Of a stretch of DNA of 62,770 nt, positions 62,760 to 62,770 are shown piece by piece. The stretch lies in assembly GCF_016862395.1 (NCBI RefSeq), contig NZ_BOMW01000069.1, positions 1 to 62,770 on the forward strand, given 5' to 3'. The notes beneath the pieces were generated by a model. That model saw only the letters and a list, made by a program, of their open reading frames with translations, had not been told where the DNA came from and did not search any database. A program made the position numbers and the translations under genes. This DNA comes from Actinoplanes siamensis (GTDB lineage: Bacteria; Actinomycetota; Actinomycetes; Mycobacteriales; Micromonosporaceae). Each line of letters begins with the position of its first letter. The first letter of the stretch is position 1.

Positions 62760-62770
62760 GTGTTATATAA
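62760..62770 (+). promoter_or_regulatory. GntR operator, copy 3, cut by the window end
   Basis: GTGTTATATAA, completed to GTGTTATATAACAT by bases 1-3 if the molecule is circular. It would contain the perfect palindrome TGTTATATAACA and lie 33 bp (about three helical turns) from copy 2, ahead of the methyltransferase gene. Confidence 0.6.

Noticed and set aside
1..62770. Search for tRNA and rRNA genes
   Set aside because: No tRNA arm-like set or rRNA signature was found by eye; GGTTCGA-like strings seen (for example near 59233) lie inside genes.

Overview
The window is high-GC actinobacterial DNA. Its gene content (MobF relaxase, FtsK/HerA-type motors, ParA/ParB with repeated palindromic sites, a candidate replication protein, GntR and XRE regulators, resolvases, no housekeeping genes) is that of a conjugative plasmid. 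Codon bias and protein style suggest Micromonosporaceae such as Actinoplanes or Micromonospora, but nothing here proves the genus. The last 11 bases and first 3 bases join into a 14-bp operator almost identical to two intact copies (62727-62740; 2890-2903, inverted), followed by a Shine-Dalgarno and the first gene. The window is therefore probably one complete circular plasmid of about 62.8 kb, opened inside a promoter.

Layout. 1-2.9 kb: a methyltransferase-CYTH operon and a GntR regulator that probably controls it. 2.9-5.3 kb: mostly decayed DNA with palindromes, one small ORF and two gene remnants. 5.3-9.2 kb: a candidate defence element (exonuclease VII-like protein, AbiJ-like protein with a nuclease domain, serine recombinase) with repeated recombinase-type sequences at its edges. 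9.5-30.2 kb: the transfer region. A plus-strand MobF relaxase faces a roughly 14.6-kb minus-strand operon of 16 genes, many with 4-bp overlaps. The operon encodes two FtsK/HerA-family ATPases, a motor-less protein with an FtsK-gamma-like domain, several small membrane or zinc proteins, a DUF2637-like coiled-coil protein, a GGDEF protein and an Lsr2-like protein. No VirB-type channel genes were recognised. 30.4-32.0 kb: a divergent GntR regulator, with paired operators in the shared promoter, and a PP2C-like phosphatase. 32.6-39.6 kb: replication and partition (zinc/winged-helix replication candidate, KfrA-like coiled-coil protein with a leaderless promoter, parA-parB, four identical parS-like palindromes).

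39.7-62.2 kb is accessory DNA. It holds membrane-linked XRE regulators, a CoiA-like nuclease with broken copies of its 3' end, two copies of a small-membrane-protein plus XRE/zinc regulator cassette, an 11-residue-repeat membrane protein, a second serine resolvase, a DUF488 protein, a sigma-like factor with a small membrane protein, and several unrecognised genes.

How it may fit together (inference): the GntR-PP2C pair sets transfer-operon expression; the relaxase and motors move the DNA; ParAB keeps the plasmid; the AbiJ/XseA-like element and the CoiA-like nuclease look like conflict functions; the regulator-plus-membrane-protein pairs may sense envelope or contact signals.
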